22,906 nucleotides of DNA from Coriobacteriia bacterium (GCA_009781525.1 WQXZ01000007.1:1-22906), one strand, 5' to 3'; shown: positions 7,645 to 15,792, counted from the first letter of the stretch. Numbers and translations: made by a program. The notes: generated by a model from the sequence alone, not told the origin.

Positions 7645-8055
7645 ATGAAAAACAGTTCAAGCATATTCCTTGCTAGCCTGGGGCTTTTTCTGTTCTCACT
7701 GTTTCGCTACTCAAAAAGAGGATATCTCAGCAGAGATGGAATTGAAATCGCTGCAACGGTAATCGGAACAGAAAAAAGATATGTAGAATTCAACGACGGT
7801 CATGGATATCTCTATTTTCCTATTGTGCGTTATGAAGTCGATGGCGTGCAGTTCATAAACGAAACACAAGGTCTGTCTGAACCAAGGTATTCTGACGGTG
7901 ATAGAGTATCAATTTATCACGACAAAGATAATCCATACAGAATTCAGCTCAAAGGCTATGGCATTGATACGAATGGGCTTAAACTGCTTGCTGTCATTGC
8001 CACCTTTTTCTTGCTAGTAGGCTTGGTTATAAATTATTTACTTCGAGATCCGTAA
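7645..8055 (+). CDS. DUF3592-like membrane protein, copy 1
   Basis: This 136-residue protein has two membrane helices (about residues 5-22 and 112-132) around a ~85-residue beta-rich domain. The domain motifs (ATVIGTEKRY, YFPIVRYEVDGVQF, GDRVSIYHDKDNPYR) match the layout of DUF3592-type proteins, whose function is unknown. The domain should lie on one face of the membrane, but the side cannot be read from sequence. The ATG has no strong SD. A seven-codon mini-ORF (7612-7635) precedes it. The next gene is a diverged copy, so this is a tandem duplication. The stretch from here to 8.7 kb is more AT-rich than the glycosyltransferase genes. Confidence 0.75.
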   Translation: MKNSSSIFLASLGLFLFSLFRYSKRGYLSRDGIEIAATVIGTEKRYVEFNDGHGYLYFPIVRYEVDGVQFINETQGLSEPRYSDGDRVSIYHDKDNPYRIQLKGYGIDTNGLKLLAVIATFFLLVGLVINYLLRDP

Positions 8056-8156
8056 CAGTTTATAAGCTTGAGCCGTGCTTTCGCTTACCTACTCCAAGGT
8101 AATATATCGAAAAATGTGGGTCTTTGTAGCTCGTCATTTTGGGTAGTGTCACCTGT

Positions 8157-8201
8157 GCGTATCATATGATAAACGCAAGACACCTCACTCTTGGTGTCTT
8201 G
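8157..8201. promoter_or_regulatory. Palindrome and hairpin between the DUF3592-like genes
   Basis: ATCATATGAT (8161-8170) is a perfect 10-bp palindrome, flanked by GCGT and ACGC, which pair if two bases are looped out. It overlaps TATGAT, a fair -10 box on the plus strand. Directly after it, CAAGACACC (8176-8184) and GGTGTCTTG (8193-8201) form a perfect 9-bp stem with an 8-base loop. No T-run follows. The arrangement could be an operator-promoter plus leader hairpin for the second gene. Confidence 0.4.
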
Positions 8202-8277
8202 GCTGATGGCATGATTAGCTTTCGAAACTCTGTGCTAAGCTGTTTTAAGAGGCAATCGATTAAAGAGAAGGTTCTTT

Positions 8278-8709
8278 TTGTTGGAAAGCGAACTTGACCC
8301 AGGTTTAGTCATTTTTCTTGTTGGCTTGGCGCTTCTTCTATTTGGAGTGGGTAATTATTTATATAGAGGATATCTACTTAAGGACGGATTGGAGAGCATC
8401 GCGACGATCATCACAACCGAGAGGAGACTTGTAGACCGCTATGACAGCGGCAAAGTATATATGTACTTCCCCATATTGACCTATGAGGTAGACGGGGTGC
8501 AGTATATCAACGACAAACGATCACATGCAGAGCCGAAATTTCTGGATGGACAAGAAATCGTAATTCTCTACGACAAGGATTATCCTACGAACTTTCATAT
8601 CAAAGGTGAAGAAGCTGTAGATACCACTGGCTTGATATATATCACTGTAATCTCAGCATTAATAATCATAATTGGCTTCTTCTTTATGCTGACAGACGCT
8701 CCATCGTAA
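8278..8709 (+). CDS. DUF3592-like membrane protein, copy 2
   Basis: This 143-residue paralogue of the preceding gene has the same plan: an N-terminal helix (about residues 10-28), a beta-rich domain (ATIITTERR, YFPILTYEVDGVQYIND, GQEIVILYDKDYPTNFHIKG) and a C-terminal helix (about 118-138). The start is a TTG with AGAAGG six bases upstream; the next codon is also TTG. The two copies share the GYL..DG...AT, YFPI..YEVDGVQ.IN and YDKD.P motifs but differ through much of the domain. This fits an old duplication. Function unknown; a cell-envelope role is only a guess from its place beside glycan genes. Confidence 0.75.
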   Translation: MLESELDPGLVIFLVGLALLLFGVGNYLYRGYLLKDGLESIATIITTERRLVDRYDSGKVYMYFPILTYEVDGVQYINDKRSHAEPKFLDGQEIVILYDKDYPTNFHIKGEEAVDTTGLIYITVISALIIIIGFFFMLTDAPS

Positions 8710-8799
8710 CCGCCGCTCATTAAAACCAGCTCAAAGCATCCCAGAAACCTTGTGACAACCATGGCAGTGTATACTTGTCGCAAGAATGAAAGGTGAGAC

Positions 8800-9879
8800 A
8801 TGCCAGCTGATACCCCCCTGATCTCCATCCTCATACCGATCTTCAACGCCGAGGAGTTCCTGGTCGAGTGCCTTGACTCCGTCGTCAACCAAAAGCTGAC
8901 GGACTTCGAAGCCATCTGCATCAATGATGGGTCAACTGACAGCTCCCGCGAAATCATCGAGCAGTACCTGCAAGCAGACAGTCGCTTCCGGGTCATCGAC
9001 AAGCCAAACTCCGGATATGGAGCCTCCCTAAACCGCGGACTGAACGAAGCCAGAGGTAAGTACATAGCTATCCTTGAGTCAGACGACTTCTACGATCTGC
9101 AGATTCTGCAGAAACTCTATAACAGCATCACGCAATTCGATGCCCAGGTTGCCAAAGCAAACTGCTACCTCTACTGGTCAGGCCCACCCAAGAAGAACAC
9201 CTTCAACCACCTGGTTCCACGCAAGCAGTACGCCAAACTGATAAACCCCCAGGTCAACCACGAGATATTCTACCTTCAGCCATCAGTCTGGTCGGCACTC
9301 TACAGCCGCGACTTCCTAAACGACAACGACGTCCGCTTCCTTGAAACCCCAGGCGCCTCCTACCAGGACACCGGATTCGCCTTCAAGGTCTGGTTCAGCG
9401 CCACCAAAGTAGTCTACCTGCCCGAAGCCCTACTCCACTACCGCCAGGACAACATGGGCTCCTCGATCAACTCTCCCGGCAAGGTCTACTGCGTGGTCGA
9501 CGAGCACTCCGAAATGGATCGCTACATCAGCAGCCGCCCCATTCCCGACTGGCTGCCAGGCGTCAAAACCAAGATGAAATACGACACCTACCTCTGGAAC
9601 TACGAGCGACTTGCCGAAGAATTCAAGCTCGAATTCCTCCAGCATATGGCAAAAGAGCTCGCTGAGGCAGAGCAACTCGGACAGCTTGACTGGTCGCTGT
9701 TCAAAGAGTGGCAGCACGCTGACCTGCAAACCATCCTGACTTCCTGTGAAGAGTACCACCGCCAGCGCCAGATGAGCGACAACCGGTCCAAGGCCGGCAA
9801 AGCCATGCACTACCTGAGAGTCGGCGGTCCCATGCTGCTCTTCAAAATACTTCTGGATAAATTCTTTCCCGCCTACTGA
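8800..9879 (+). CDS. GT2 family glycosyltransferase
   Basis: This 359-residue GT-A fold enzyme should transfer a sugar from a nucleotide donor to a growing lipid-linked glycan at the cytoplasmic membrane face. The N-terminal domain shows ISILIPIFNAEEFLVECLDS at 8-27, the nucleotide-binding ICINDGSTDSS near 40-50, NSGYGASLNRGL, and the metal-binding ESDDFYD near 93-99. The C-terminal half (EYHRQRQ, KAMHYLRVGGP) resembles the WcaA/EpsJ-like GT2 proteins common in capsule clusters. No membrane helix is evident. AGGTGAG is positioned two to four bases before the ATG. It is followed closely by a second GT2 gene, so the two are probably cotranscribed. Donor and linkage cannot be predicted. Confidence 0.9.
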   Translation: MPADTPLISILIPIFNAEEFLVECLDSVVNQKLTDFEAICINDGSTDSSREIIEQYLQADSRFRVIDKPNSGYGASLNRGLNEARGKYIAILESDDFYDLQILQKLYNSITQFDAQVAKANCYLYWSGPPKKNTFNHLVPRKQYAKLINPQVNHEIFYLQPSVWSALYSRDFLNDNDVRFLETPGASYQDTGFAFKVWFSATKVVYLPEALLHYRQDNMGSSINSPGKVYCVVDEHSEMDRYISSRPIPDWLPGVKTKMKYDTYLWNYERLAEEFKLEFLQHMAKELAEAEQLGQLDWSLFKEWQHADLQTILTSCEEYHRQRQMSDNRSKAGKAMHYLRVGGPMLLFKILLDKFFPAY

Positions 9880-9905
9880 GAGCTTTGCGCCTTCCAAGCA
9901 ACCAG

Positions 9906-10967
9906 ATGACCGACCAAAACTCACAGCTCCAGCAGCAACCTACCTTTTCGATCATCGTTCCGGTCTATCAGGTCGAAGACTACCTGGAAGAATGCCTCGA
10001 TTCGATTCTGGCTCAGACCTTCACAGACTTCGAGCTGGTCTGCATCAACGACGGCTCAACTGACGGCTCCCCAGCCATCCTTGAGCGCTACGCCCAGGCA
10101 GACAGTCGCATGACTGTGGTCCATCAGACAAACGCTGGACTCTCTGCCACTCGAAACCGCGGAATCAACCTGGCTACCGGTCACTACCTGCTATTTGTCG
10201 ACTCAGATGACCTCATCTCACCCGAAACCTGCCAGATTCTTGCCGAAACAATCACCTCACACCAGCCAGACATCATCACCTTTGGCGCAAATCTTTTCCC
10301 ACCAGTAAGTCAGAACCCATACTTGATCGAAATGCTCAGCCCACGCAACGCTGTCTACGAAGGCTTCACCCCCCAGCTGCTATTTCGCGAAAACTCACAG
10401 CCCTTCGCCTGCCGCTCTGCTTTTCGGGCAGACTTTCTCAGTCAAAACAGCATTTGCTTTGACCAGTCTTTAGCCTATGGAGAAGACGCCCTGTTCTACT
10501 TTGTCGCATATCCGCAATCAGTAAAGACAGTGCTTTTATCCGACAAGCTTTACAACTATCGCATCTCTCGCACCGGCTCGCTGATGACCAGCCGCGAAGG
10601 CACTGGCACCAAACGAATTAACGACCACATTGAAATCGTTAACCGAATCCTCATAGCCTGGCAAGACAAAAAATATCTGGATAAGTACCCAGAATGGCTT
10701 TGGGAATGGGTATTAGAGTTTCTTGCCTACGACATCGCAACATCAAGCAAAACCGAGCAATTGGAACTGCTGCTTCGATTGCAACTGGTGATTGAGCCTT
10801 ACATCGATGCCAGCAGCCTTAGCAAGATGCCACTGATGCGTTCGAGCCAAAGTATCTTCAGAACCATCCTAAGCACCAAATCATCATCCCAGCCACACAT
10901 CAGCTGGTTTCAACTGCAACGCTACCGTGTCGCCCGCCGCCTTAAGCTCGTAAGAGAACAAAGCTGA
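9906..10967 (+). CDS. GT2 family glycosyltransferase
   Basis: This second GT2 enzyme of the plus-strand pair is about 353 residues long. It has FSIIVPVYQVEDYLEECLDSI, CINDGSTDGS, NAGLSATRNRGIN and the metal-binding FVDSDDLIS in the expected order within the first 110 residues. A later ...YGEDALFYF motif is often seen in the acceptor half of these enzymes. The ATG at 9906 lies 26 bp after the previous stop. A TTG at 9885, five bases after that stop, would add seven residues, and neither start has a strong SD, so coupling to the upstream gene is likely. The conserved domain begins well inside either start. A convincing terminator follows directly. Probably adds a sugar to the same glycan as its neighbour. 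Confidence 0.9.
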   Translation: MTDQNSQLQQQPTFSIIVPVYQVEDYLEECLDSILAQTFTDFELVCINDGSTDGSPAILERYAQADSRMTVVHQTNAGLSATRNRGINLATGHYLLFVDSDDLISPETCQILAETITSHQPDIITFGANLFPPVSQNPYLIEMLSPRNAVYEGFTPQLLFRENSQPFACRSAFRADFLSQNSICFDQSLAYGEDALFYFVAYPQSVKTVLLSDKLYNYRISRTGSLMTSREGTGTKRINDHIEIVNRILIAWQDKKYLDKYPEWLWEWVLEFLAYDIATSSKTEQLELLLRLQLVIEPYIDASSLSKMPLMRSSQSIFRTILSTKSSSQPHISWFQLQRYRVARRLKLVREQS

Positions 10968-10984
10968 TAATAGCCAAAATCAAG

Positions 10985-11010
10985 ACAGGGTGGCTGTCTA
11001 ACCACCCTGT
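10985..11010. terminator. Terminator between converging genes
   Basis: ACAGGGTGG and CCACCCTGT form a perfect 9-bp stem with an 8-base loop, 18 bp after the plus-strand GT2 stop and 34 bp from the minus-strand surface-protein stop. Short T-rich or A-rich flanks (TGAAAAACTATTCTATT to the right, AAAATCAAG to the left) suit termination from either side, though neither has an uninterrupted T-run. Confidence 0.65.
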
Positions 11011-11043
11011 TGAAAAACTATTCTATTAAACCTATCAGCTGGT

Positions 11044-12258
11044 CTACCTGCGACGATAGACGGTCAGGCTACCAGCTCCGGCTGCCAATAGAACAAAGGC
11101 ACCTGTTATTATCCAGACAGTCATGTCGCCTGTCCCGGGTGTGGTCGGCGGTTTCGGCTGATCTGCTCTATAGCCACCCCAAGGCACGTTGTAACTGGCT
11201 GCTTCAGCAAAGCCAGGAAATTCAGGTCTAACAGAGTCAAGTGTTATACAGACTGAATGGGCATCTACGCCCTCCCAGTAATAATCAAACTCACTGAACT
11301 CATTATCAGGGTCAGTGCCACTGCCGATTGCTTTGATGGTCATGTCATTTTTCGTACCAATGTCTTCGCTGGCAATATTCCAGACACCAGCTTCGATAAT
11401 AACACCGTAGCCCACACCTGAGCCAACATCGTCAAGCACAAACAATCCGCCAGTAACAGTGCCAGCCAGGTAGACAGCAGCTCCGCCATAGCCATTGACA
11501 TAAATCGCATTTGAGTCAACACCTGTTGCCGACACAGAACCACCAACGATTCTGGCTAGAGCATAGCCTAGCCATATGCCAAAACTATCCTCTCCTTCAG
11601 CAGAAATAATACCTCCAGTAATATTCACATAGCTGTACCAGTTGGCAATCGCTGCGGCATTCTTCCCTTCCGCCTTTACCGTCCCAGCTGTGACAGTGAC
11701 TATGCCGTAATAAGTAAAAATCGCATTAACCTCGTCATCTCCGATAGCTAACACTGTTCCACCATTTATCGTGATGTCACCAGAATGGCTATAGATAGCG
11801 CTACCTGATGGCGCAACCACCTTTACCAACCCACCACCAACAATGATTTCTACCAGGCTGTCATGGCAGGCAATAGCATCTGCGGCATCACCGTTTGTAG
11901 CCACTATAGCACCGGCATCCATCCGAAAAATCCCGTCACCAATCACCTCAACAAGGCAGCCAAAAAGATCGCCTGATGCCTCAGCTTTCCAAATCACGGT
12001 TATTTCTGCAGGAATGGTTATTTGAACACCGTAGTCAATCTCACCAAGATCGATAGACCCGATAACTGTCACTGTATCACCGTTGGCAGAAGCATCGATC
12101 GCGTTCTGAATAACAGTCGAGACATCGTCAGCGTCAAAACAGGAGGTAATCTCAACATCGGTGTTCGCTGCAAAAACCTGACCAATCAGTCCAAAACACA
12201 GTGCCACTGTTGCGGCAACAGAGACAACAACTGACAGAAACTTCGTTCTTGCTTTCAT
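11044..12258 (-). CDS. Secreted beta-helix-like surface protein with a variant sorting signal
   Basis: This 404-residue exported protein begins with a clear signal peptide: MKARTK, a hydrophobic stretch of about 20 residues, and likely cleavage after GQVFA near residue 30. The body (about residues 120-290) is built of ~24-residue repeats of the type (I/V)xxGG(T/S)(V/I)xAxGxx(S/N)AI, expected for a right-handed parallel beta-helix. A Pro/Thr linker leads to TPGTGD (residues 373-378), a hydrophobic helix and RRR at the end. This is the layout of a sortase substrate, but with Thr where LPxTG has Leu. It may be wall-attached, or simply membrane-anchored. No sortase is nearby. The start is well supported by AGGAGG seven bases upstream. 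It could be an adhesin or a glycan-binding protein; the target is unknown. Confidence 0.85.
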   Translation of the reverse strand: MKARTKFLSVVVSVAATVALCFGLIGQVFAANTDVEITSCFDADDVSTVIQNAIDASANGDTVTVIGSIDLGEIDYGVQITIPAEITVIWKAEASGDLFGCLVEVIGDGIFRMDAGAIVATNGDAADAIACHDSLVEIIVGGGLVKVVAPSGSAIYSHSGDITINGGTVLAIGDDEVNAIFTYYGIVTVTAGTVKAEGKNAAAIANWYSYVNITGGIISAEGEDSFGIWLGYALARIVGGSVSATGVDSNAIYVNGYGGAAVYLAGTVTGGLFVLDDVGSGVGYGVIIEAGVWNIASEDIGTKNDMTIKAIGSGTDPDNEFSEFDYYWEGVDAHSVCITLDSVRPEFPGFAEAASYNVPWGGYRADQPKPPTTPGTGDMTVWIITGAFVLLAAGAGSLTVYRRR

Positions 12259-12304
12259 TTATCTTCCTCCTGGTTTCTTCTTTGCTCTCTGAAGCGGCAA
12301 ACAG

Positions 12305-12326
12305 CAGAAGCCGTCTCTGGCTTCTG
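12305..12326 (-). promoter_or_regulatory. Leader hairpin of the surface-protein gene
   Basis: CAGAAGCC (12305-12312) and GGCTTCTG (12319-12326) form a perfect 8-bp stem with a 6-base loop, about 45 bp upstream of the ATG and separate from the SD. If transcribed it would be a stable hairpin in the 5' untranslated region, perhaps protecting the message. A TATACT-like -10 (minus strand, near 12350) lies upstream without a good -35. Confidence 0.4.
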
Positions 12327-12507
12327 AACAAATACCATTTAAAGCAGTATATATGAAGGGGGTATTTCAAGGCAGTCATTAAGAGGAGGCATCAATATTC
12401 ACGAACATCACAACCGATTACCTCCAAAGGCGCCCTTAAAACCCTTCAGCTCTCCAGTCATACCCCGGCCAACCTCAAAAAGCACCTCTAACGCATCGTG
12501 ATTTTGC

Positions 12508-12751
12508 CCGTTGGCAGAAAGAGGCGAAAAAATGGCACAGATTGACGTTTGGGCTTTGAACGCTGAAGGTTTTTCTGCGAAAACACTCAAAGTTTGTCTG
12601 GAAAGACTTGTTTTATCGCTCAGAATTGGACAGCCCTTACTGTTTGAAACAAGTAAAGTGGGCAGTTCGCACAGCACACTGCCGTTTGCGGCGAGTCATC
12701 CAAAGCCCAACCGTCAATCTGTGCCATTTTTTCGCCTCTTTCTGCCAACGG
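12508..12751. repeat. 244-bp element with 51-bp inverted arms
   Basis: Arms 12508-12558 and 12701-12751 are complementary at 50 of 51 positions; the single mismatch is T/G near the inner end. The 142-bp centre carries smaller inverted repeats (ACTTGTTT 12606-12613 with AAACAAGT 12647-12654; GGCAGT with ACTGCC at about 12661-12683). The near-perfect arms suggest a recent mobile miniature element or a strong RNA hairpin. No transposase is present, and no target duplication was recognised. Confidence 0.8.
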
Positions 12752-12760
12752 TGTCTTTGC

Positions 12761-12820
12761 GAGGTTGATTGCTCTCCCTAATGCCCCTCGATGGTTGATT
12801 GCTCTCCCTAATGCCCCTCG
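12761..12820. repeat. Tandem repeat, two 30-bp units
   Basis: Two adjacent 30-bp units (12761-12790 and 12791-12820) are identical from GGTTGATTGC to the end; only the two leading bases differ (GA against AT). They begin nine bases outside the right arm of the inverted-repeat element, so they may have arisen during or after its insertion. Confidence 0.75.
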
Positions 12821-12930
12821 AAGGTTTGCGAGCTTGACGGGGGTTGGGCGGAGGCTGGCAGGGTTGATAGCCGTGAAGCGTGGCTCGCCAGCTGCGCACC
12901 GGGATGTCACCGCCAGTCCGCCAGCAGACC

Positions 12931-13914
12931 CTACCTCGCTCTTGCTCGCATGATGGCCAGGTAGGCTGCTCCTGCGAGGCGAACCAGGGGGTAGCAGATG
13001 ACGCAGCCAGTCAACAGAATCTTCCGGTTCAGAGGCATGTGCGATGCCATCAGAAAACCGTAGTGCCTGCGCACCTCAGCCTGTAGCTCTCGCTTGGTTT
13101 GCTTTATATCCAGTTCAGTACTGCAGCCGAACAAGGTCATCTTGACCAGCAGGGTAAAAGGTGAGCGATGCTTCTTTGTCAGCGCAAGCTTTCGTAAGCG
13201 CTCGTTACCACAGTCAGCGGTTAACTCGTCCAGCCTTTCCCCGGCAAACAGCAAGTCCATGTCTCGCTTGCGCAGCGGACTTTCACTGATACCGACAGGG
13301 TTGCTGAAATAGTAGACCTTCGGCTGATTGCTGGTAACCAGTCGGTCAGCATTGCGCAGAGCAAGATAACCTGCAACAACATCCTCATTGATTCGCCCGA
13401 CATCAAAAAGCACATCAGTGAAAATCTCGCGCTTATACAGTCGTAACCATACCCCGAATTCATTGTGCTCGAAGTAGCGAATCAAAATGGCATCACCCTC
13501 GAAAACCTCAACCACCTCAGCAACCTCGCTCATCTGGTGATTAATCGAGTAAGCAACCTCGTGTCTGGCTTCGGCGATATCAGCCTGGTTGGCTGTAAGC
13601 AATTCCAACAGATACTCATAGGTATCTGGCTCAATCCAGTCATCACTGTCAACAAAGCCAAGATACTCGCCAGTAGCGATTGCCATGCCAGCATTCCTGG
13701 CTGCCGACAGCCCTCCGTTTGCCTGGTGAATTACCCTGACTCGTTGGTCAGCCAGAGCATACTGGTCGCAAAGCTCAGGCGACTGGTCGGTCGAGCCATC
13801 ATTTATCAAAATGATTTCCAAGTCTGTATGGGTCTGCATGAGCACTGAATCCATGCAGCGCTTCAGGTAAGCAGAGGTGTTATATATGGGGATAATAACT
13901 GATATCTTTGCCAT
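12931..13914 (-). CDS. GT2 family glycosyltransferase, last gene of the operon
   Basis: This 327-residue enzyme has a classic N-terminal GT2 domain: MAKISVIIPIYNTSAYLKRCMDSVL, ILINDGSTDQSPELCDQY, NGGLSAARNAGM and the metal-binding FVDSDDWIEPDTY near residue 90. The second half contains ...FDVGRINEDV, usual for acceptor-side regions. A hydrophobic stretch near the C-terminus (LLTGCVICYPLVRLAGAAYLA) may dock on the membrane. The open frame extends 72 codons further upstream into the previous gene. The ATG at 13914 is preferred because the domain begins there and it lies 34 bp after that gene's stop; the SD is weak. It should extend the glycan started by the PglC-like transferase three genes upstream. 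Confidence 0.9.
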   Translation of the reverse strand: MAKISVIIPIYNTSAYLKRCMDSVLMQTHTDLEIILINDGSTDQSPELCDQYALADQRVRVIHQANGGLSAARNAGMAIATGEYLGFVDSDDWIEPDTYEYLLELLTANQADIAEARHEVAYSINHQMSEVAEVVEVFEGDAILIRYFEHNEFGVWLRLYKREIFTDVLFDVGRINEDVVAGYLALRNADRLVTSNQPKVYYFSNPVGISESPLRKRDMDLLFAGERLDELTADCGNERLRKLALTKKHRSPFTLLVKMTLFGCSTELDIKQTKRELQAEVRRHYGFLMASHMPLNRKILLTGCVICYPLVRLAGAAYLAIMRARAR

Positions 13915-13948
13915 AATAATTTCTTCTTTTGCTACTCTCGCTTCACCT

Positions 13949-15142
13949 TCAGCCAGTAGCGCCTGCTGGCTTGAATGCCTCACTGACAGCCTGGCGCATA
14001 CCACTGAAGATGCCAAATAATGTACCTGCTCCATATGAGATATGCAGAGTAAAAAAGACCACTGGTAAAGCCAGCATTGCGAGGCTTCTGTTCGACGAGC
14101 GAATCGCAGCACTGATCGAGGCAACAACATCAGCGCATAGATAGGCAGCAGCCAGCGCTAATAACGGCAGCCAACTATAAAACAGCCCGACCACTAGCCC
14201 GCCCAGCACTGTTATAAAGAAAGCCAGCGGCACCAGGTGCATCAACGAGATTGCCTTCGAGTTAATAAAGAGTGTCTTGCCAATCCAACTGCCATTCTTG
14301 CCTTTCTGCCTGACAAGCCCACCAAAACTGGGGCGAAGATACTGCTCGGAATAGATGCTCGGGTCGCAGATTATCCTATAACCTGCCTTTCTCACCCGAT
14401 AGTTAAAGTCATTGTCCTCAGTACGAAGCAGTCGCTCATCGTACCATCCGACAGCATCCAACACTTCACGCCTGAAAGCAGTATGAAAGACTGACTTCAC
14501 CTCTTGGGCTTTTGCAGCTCTTCGATAGCTGGCTGCACTTGCGCCAAAGGCAGAAGACTCAGCAGCCAGTAAAGCATAAGCCCATTTGCCTGGCTCCTTC
14601 AAAATCACTGGCCTGTAGCCACCACAGACATCATGGCCGTTTTCTAAAACAATGATGTTTTGTACGACAAAGTCTGAAGGTATCCGTGCATGTCCATCTA
14701 CACGTATGAATACATCACCACTGTAGGCACCGAGAGCAACGTTCCACCCAGCAGGAATAATCACCTTCGGGTTATCTAAAATCTCCACTCGTGCGAAGCC
14801 ATGGTCAGCCTGCTTAAAGTCTTCCATCAGCTTACGCTGAGCGAGGTTTTCTGCGGAGTTACTATCTACCAGTATGACTTCGAGACACTGAGGTGGGAAT
14901 TCCTGGGCAACAATGTCTGCAAACAGCTGCGGTAGGTATTCTTCCTCGTTGTAGGCAACAATTGCCAGTGTTACTAGACTGATAGAGCTTCTATGAAAAG
15001 GGATTTGGCGAATCACAACAACGTCATTTTCTTTGCGTTTCGGTGGTCTGGCTATACCGAATCGAACCGCGAGTTCGAGTGAGCGCCCTCGCAGTTTCCA
15101 TGCCAAGGCGGTGAGACCGCTTATCTTGTCCCAGTCTTTCAC
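13949..15142 (-). CDS. Membrane GT2 glycosyltransferase, ExoA-like
   Basis: This 397-residue enzyme starts with a basic 50-residue extension, followed by a GT2 domain with VTLAIVAYNEEEYLPQLFADI, VILVDSNSAEN and a metal site at FIRVDGHARI. The FRREVLDAVGWYDERLLRTEDNDFNYRVRKAGYRI motif is characteristic of ExoA-like proteins of succinoglycan synthesis. Two to four hydrophobic segments after residue ~300 anchor it to the membrane. The start is GTG with GGAG five bases upstream. The start overlaps the stop of the PglC-like gene in GTGA, so translation is coupled. It probably adds the second or third sugar to the lipid-linked intermediate; the sugar cannot be read from sequence. Confidence 0.9.
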   Translation of the reverse strand: MKDWDKISGLTALAWKLRGRSLELAVRFGIARPPKRKENDVVVIRQIPFHRSSISLVTLAIVAYNEEEYLPQLFADIVAQEFPPQCLEVILVDSNSAENLAQRKLMEDFKQADHGFARVEILDNPKVIIPAGWNVALGAYSGDVFIRVDGHARIPSDFVVQNIIVLENGHDVCGGYRPVILKEPGKWAYALLAAESSAFGASAASYRRAAKAQEVKSVFHTAFRREVLDAVGWYDERLLRTEDNDFNYRVRKAGYRIICDPSIYSEQYLRPSFGGLVRQKGKNGSWIGKTLFINSKAISLMHLVPLAFFITVLGGLVVGLFYSWLPLLALAAAYLCADVVASISAAIRSSNRSLAMLALPVVFFTLHISYGAGTLFGIFSGMRQAVSEAFKPAGATG

Positions 15143-15774
15143 TGCGACTCCTCATTGCCTGCGCCATCTGCTCCCTCCTTACCTTCATCTGTTACATAAA
15201 CATCCTTTTGCCCGAACACGACAGCAAAGGTTTTAAAAAGGATTCTCAGATCCAATATAAAGCTGACGGACTCTGCATATTCCAGATCCAGCGCCAGGCG
15301 TTGGCGCCAGGTTATGGCGTTGCGTCCGCTGACCTGAGCCAGCCCAGTAATGCCGGGGTGTACCTTTAGCTTTAAGGCTTCTCTTCCCTGATAGAGCTCG
15401 GCTTCTTTCAGGTCGTCAGGGCGCGGGCCAATCAGGCTCATGTCGCCAAGTAACACATTGAACAGTTGGGGCAGCTCATCAAGGCTGGATTTGCGCAACT
15501 TTCGACCTACACGGGTCATGCGAGGGTCATCGGCAGCGTTGTAGGTCGAGCCGTCTGCCATCCTGTAGTCCGGAGAATTGACATACATAGAGCGCAGCTT
15601 GTACATCTTAAAAGGATGTCCGCCTTTTCCCATGCGGTTTGCCACATAGAAAACCGGCCTGCCATCGTCAATCACAATCAGTATCGCGCAGACCAGCAGC
15701 ACCAATAGTGCCAGGGGCAATACGACCAACGATACTAATAGGTCTAAAAGTCTTTTAAAGAAACCTGAGTACAT
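15139..15774 (-). CDS. PglC-like initiating phosphoglycosyltransferase
   Basis: This 211-residue bacterial sugar transferase moves a sugar phosphate from a UDP-sugar to undecaprenyl phosphate, the first membrane step of glycan assembly. It has the short monotopic form: one N-terminal hydrophobic re-entrant helix (residues 7-35), then RMGKGGHPFKMYKLRSM, then the catalytic SSLDELPQLFNVLLGDMSLIGPRP segment at about 95-118, and PGITGLAQVSGRN. The length fits PglC (around 200 residues) rather than the long WbaP/WcaJ types, which carry extra helices. The tail is Glu/Gly-rich. GGAG is five bases before the ATG. It follows the aminotransferase by 18 bp and overlaps the next gene by 4 bp. The neighbourhood suggests an amino-deoxy-sugar phosphate donor, but this is inference. 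Confidence 0.92.
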   Translation of the reverse strand: MYSGFFKRLLDLLVSLVVLPLALLVLLVCAILIVIDDGRPVFYVANRMGKGGHPFKMYKLRSMYVNSPDYRMADGSTYNAADDPRMTRVGRKLRKSSLDELPQLFNVLLGDMSLIGPRPDDLKEAELYQGREALKLKVHPGITGLAQVSGRNAITWRQRLALDLEYAESVSFILDLRILFKTFAVVFGQKDVYVTDEGKEGADGAGNEESQ

Positions 15775-15792
15775 TGACTCTCCAGGGCTTGC

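Larger units (their letters stand above)
12259..12930. other. Non-coding block of structured repeats
   Basis: This 672-bp gap lies upstream of the surface-protein gene and downstream of the glycan operon on the same strand. It holds a leader hairpin (12305-12326), about 130 bp without clear structure, a 244-bp inverted-repeat element (12508-12751) and a tandem 30-bp repeat (12761-12820). It then reads TGGGCGGAGG (12845-12854), a 10-mer also present in the other repeat block at 5655-5664. Frames open across it translate only the repeats. No gene is supported. Confidence 0.7.

Noticed and set aside
9430..9924. 164-codon minus-strand frame opposite the first plus-strand GT2 gene
   Set aside because: It is the antisense frame of a well-supported glycosyltransferase and has no domain features.
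12408..12677. 89-codon minus-strand frame over the large inverted repeat
   Set aside because: Most of it translates the repeat arm, it has no SD, and the product resembles nothing.
12761..12820. Possible CRISPR remnant
   Set aside because: There are only two units and they are directly adjacent, without a spacer between them; no cas gene is present.
12620..12910. 96-codon minus-strand frame with 10-residue repeats
   Set aside because: The repeated peptide is only the 30-bp tandem repeat read in frame (30 is divisible by three).
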